Source of the DNA: Candidatus Zixiibacteriota bacterium
Lineage (GTDB): Bacteria > Zixibacteria > MSB-5A5 > CAIYYT01
Assembly (NCBI GenBank): GCA_026397575.1
Contig: JAPLUP010000183.1
Span: 1-7,757 of the forward strand
Direction of reading: 5' to 3'
DNA length: 7,757 bases
The translations under genes were made by a program, and so were the position numbers. Below, piece after piece: positions 6,521 through 7,757 of this stretch. How positions within the stretch are numbered: position 1 is the first letter of the stretch; each line of letters begins with the position of its first letter. The notes below the pieces were generated by a model. The model saw only the letters and a list, made by a program, of their open reading frames with translations, was not told where the DNA came from and did no database searches.

Positions 6521-7266
6521 CGTTTTAATTCAACAAATATCGCTTCGAGTTCCTGAAGCTGCTCCACGGAATTGACGCCCAGCGCCTCGCGATAGTCGTC
6601 CAGTACCACCGCCCCGGTTGCTTTGCCTTCGCGCAACAGAATCTGCAGAACATCGGTCAGGTAGTATTCGCCCTGCGCGTTATTACGATTGACCTTGTCC
6701 AGTGCGGCATCAAGCGATGGGGCGTTGAACAGTAAGATACCGGTATTGATCTCTCTAATCTGCTGTTCTTCGTTAGTACAATCGGCCTGTTCCACGATTT
6801 TCTTTACCCTTCCATTGCTGTCGCGCACAATACGCCCGTAACCGGTGGCATCCGGTGGGATTGAGGTCAGCACCGTCGCCGCATTGCCGCGCCGGAAGTG
6901 CTCGTCAATTAGCTGTGCCAGCGACTCCCGTCGCAGCAATGGAACATCACCGGTTATGACAAGTACTCCGCCGTCCAGCTTGCGGAAGTATTCACGGGCG
7001 GATTTGACGGCGTCGGCTGTGCCCTTCAGTTCATGCTGTACGGCGAAGGCGATTTCCGTCCCTTCATAAACCTTCTGCACCAGCTCGCGGCCGTAGCCGA
7101 CAACCAGCACAATCTGCTGCAGCCCCAGCGACTTGAGTGTGTCGGTTAGATAGGTGATTAGCGGCCGGCCAGCAATTGGAAGCAGGACTTTGGGCAACTC
7201 GGACTTCATCCGTTTGCCTTTGCCGGCGGCAAGCACAACGGCAATGATCTGTTGGGAATTGTTCAA
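6517..7266 (-). CDS. GlmU-type nucleotidyltransferase, uridylyltransferase domain only
   Basis: A 249-residue GT-A fold nucleotidyltransferase closely matching the N-terminal half of GlmU, which makes UDP-GlcNAc from UTP and GlcNAc-1-phosphate. Visible motifs: LAAGKGKRM at 12-20 with K26 (nucleotide and phosphate binding), Q77, GTADA at 82-86, metal-binding D107 in GDVPL, GYGRI at 142-146, IVEQAD at 157-162, INTGI at 173-177, and NNAQGEYYLTD at 195-205. Two positions differ from E. coli GlmU: GKGKR for GKGTR, and GTADA for GTGHA, so the sugar substrate is not certain. The left-handed beta-helix acetyltransferase half (family length about 450) is absent, and the frame ends in a clean TGA followed by a promoter, so this is not an obvious frameshift. 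The TTG start overlaps the panD stop by four bases (TTGA). The next Met lies past the nucleotide loop. Confidence 0.9.
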   Translation of the reverse strand: MNNSQQIIAVVLAAGKGKRMKSELPKVLLPIAGRPLITYLTDTLKSLGLQQIVLVVGYGRELVQKVYEGTEIAFAVQHELKGTADAVKSAREYFRKLDGGVLVITGDVPLLRRESLAQLIDEHFRRGNAATVLTSIPPDATGYGRIVRDSNGRVKKIVEQADCTNEEQQIREINTGILLFNAPSLDAALDKVNRNNAQGEYYLTDVLQILLREGKATGAVVLDDYREALGVNSVEQLQELEAIFVELKR

Positions 7267-7613
7267 CTGAGGGGTCGGTTCTTCTTGTCTACCTTGACGA
7301 TTGTCGGTGTATGCTTCTGGGCTTCTTCGGGACTCATCATGACATAGGTGATAACGATAACTTCATCGCCAACCTGCCCCAAACGAGCTGCCGGGCCGTT
7401 CAGACAAACCGTACCGCTGCCAGGCTTACCCTTAATCGTGTAGGTCTCAAATCGAGCGCCATTGGCAACGTTGACGACTTGCACTTTCTCGCCCTCAAGG
7501 ATGTTGGCAGCCGCCATTAACTCGGGATCGAGTTCTAACGAGCCCTCATACTTAAGGTTAGCATCGGTGATTGTAGCCCGATGAATTTTCGACTTGAACA
7601 TTTGCAGCAGCAT
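7263..7613 (-). CDS. panD: Aspartate 1-decarboxylase (pyruvoyl enzyme)
   Basis: Converts L-aspartate to beta-alanine for pantothenate and CoA synthesis. I start at ATG 7613 rather than the in-frame TTG at 7622. This gives 116 residues and places the self-cleavage site at Gly24-Ser25 (YEGS), exactly as in the E. coli enzyme; Ser25 becomes the pyruvoyl group. From this start R54, Y58 and N72 also fall at the E. coli positions (ARFETY and LNG). The opening MLLQMFKSKIHRATIT is typical of the family. The ATG lies one base after the panC stop, with AAGG about 9 bases upstream within panC, so the two are coupled. The stop overlaps the next gene by four bases. Nothing is missing. Confidence 0.96.
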   Translation of the reverse strand: MLLQMFKSKIHRATITDANLKYEGSLELDPELMAAANILEGEKVQVVNVANGARFETYTIKGKPGSGTVCLNGPAARLGQVGDEVIVITYVMMSPEEAQKHTPTIVKVDKKNRPLS

Positions 7614-7614
7614 T

Positions 7615-7757
7615 TTATCCAACCTTCAACACGATATTGTCGATCAGTCGCACGCCATCAATTCGGCAGGCGATACTGATGGCGACCCTGCCTGAGATCC
7701 TTTTCAACTCCGCCAGTGTTTCGGCATCCGCGACAGAGACATAATCCACCGCAGCTC
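7615..7757 (-). CDS. panC: Pantothenate synthetase, C-terminal fragment (cut by window edge)
   Basis: The last 46 residues before the TAA at 7617-7615 read AAVDYVSVADAETLAELKRI, then SGRVAISIACRIDGVRLIDN, then IVLKVG. The DYVSVADAETL block and the closing G-x-x-R-L-I-D-N-I are typical of the C-terminal end of PanC, which joins beta-alanine to pantoate using ATP. The ATP-binding motifs lie outside the window. The next gene is panD, which makes the beta-alanine substrate, so consecutive steps of one pathway are encoded together with one base between stop and start. Confidence 0.92.
   Translation of the reverse strand, partial: AAVDYVSVADAETLAELKRISGRVAISIACRIDGVRLIDNIVLKVG

Noticed and set aside
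7614..7622. Upstream TTG start for panD adding three residues
   Set aside because: It would overlap the panC stop and shift the cleavage site to 27-28. The ATG at 7613 gives the family-standard Gly24-Ser25.

Overview
This is a bacterial chromosomal segment in which every credible gene lies on the minus strand, so transcription runs from high to low coordinates. It is mostly housekeeping. The gene order (panC-panD-nucleotidyltransferase, then a small secreted protein, a LytR_C protein, rsfS, rho, rpmE, DUF1385 and prfA) and the Shine-Dalgarno sites indicate a Gram-negative-type bacterium. A deep-branching or candidate-phylum lineage (Zixibacteria-like or another FCB or deltaproteobacterial relative) is my guess from gene order and the style of the secreted protein. 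It is not proven by the sequence.

Reading in the direction of transcription: the 3' end of panC (7757-7615) is followed by panD (7613-7263). A stand-alone GlmU-type uridylyltransferase (7266-6517) overlaps panD by four bases. A good sigma70-type promoter (6520-6492) then precedes a short exported protein of unknown family (stop at 5958). Next come a membrane-anchored LytR_C protein (5905-5384), the ribosome silencing factor RsfS (5350-5006) and termination factor Rho (4927-3680).

Between rho and rpmE sits the one accessory-looking gene, a 590-residue protein (3549-1777). Its C-terminus matches the DUF4209 family, including an R-N-x3-H-G motif that resembles the R-x4-6-H motif of HEPN ribonucleases. 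Poorly coding DNA flanks it on both sides (3550-3679 and 1446-1776). In many bacteria rpmE follows rho closely, so this gene looks like an insertion into a conserved translation/transcription cluster. It is the best candidate for novel biology here.

Beyond it, rpmE (ribosomal protein L31, zinc-ribbon type) has its own near-consensus promoter (1512-1484) and is followed by a rho-independent terminator with a GCAA loop (1171-1131). After that come a DUF1385/YqhQ-type membrane protein (1020-73) and the first 26 codons of prfA (80-1), which overlaps its upstream neighbour by 8 bases.

Functionally the window combines pantothenate/CoA precursor supply, sugar-nucleotide synthesis, translation (L31, RF1, RsfS) and transcription termination (Rho), with one probable defence or stress gene inserted. 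I saw no tRNA, rRNA, CRISPR array, insertion sequence, transposase or integrase.
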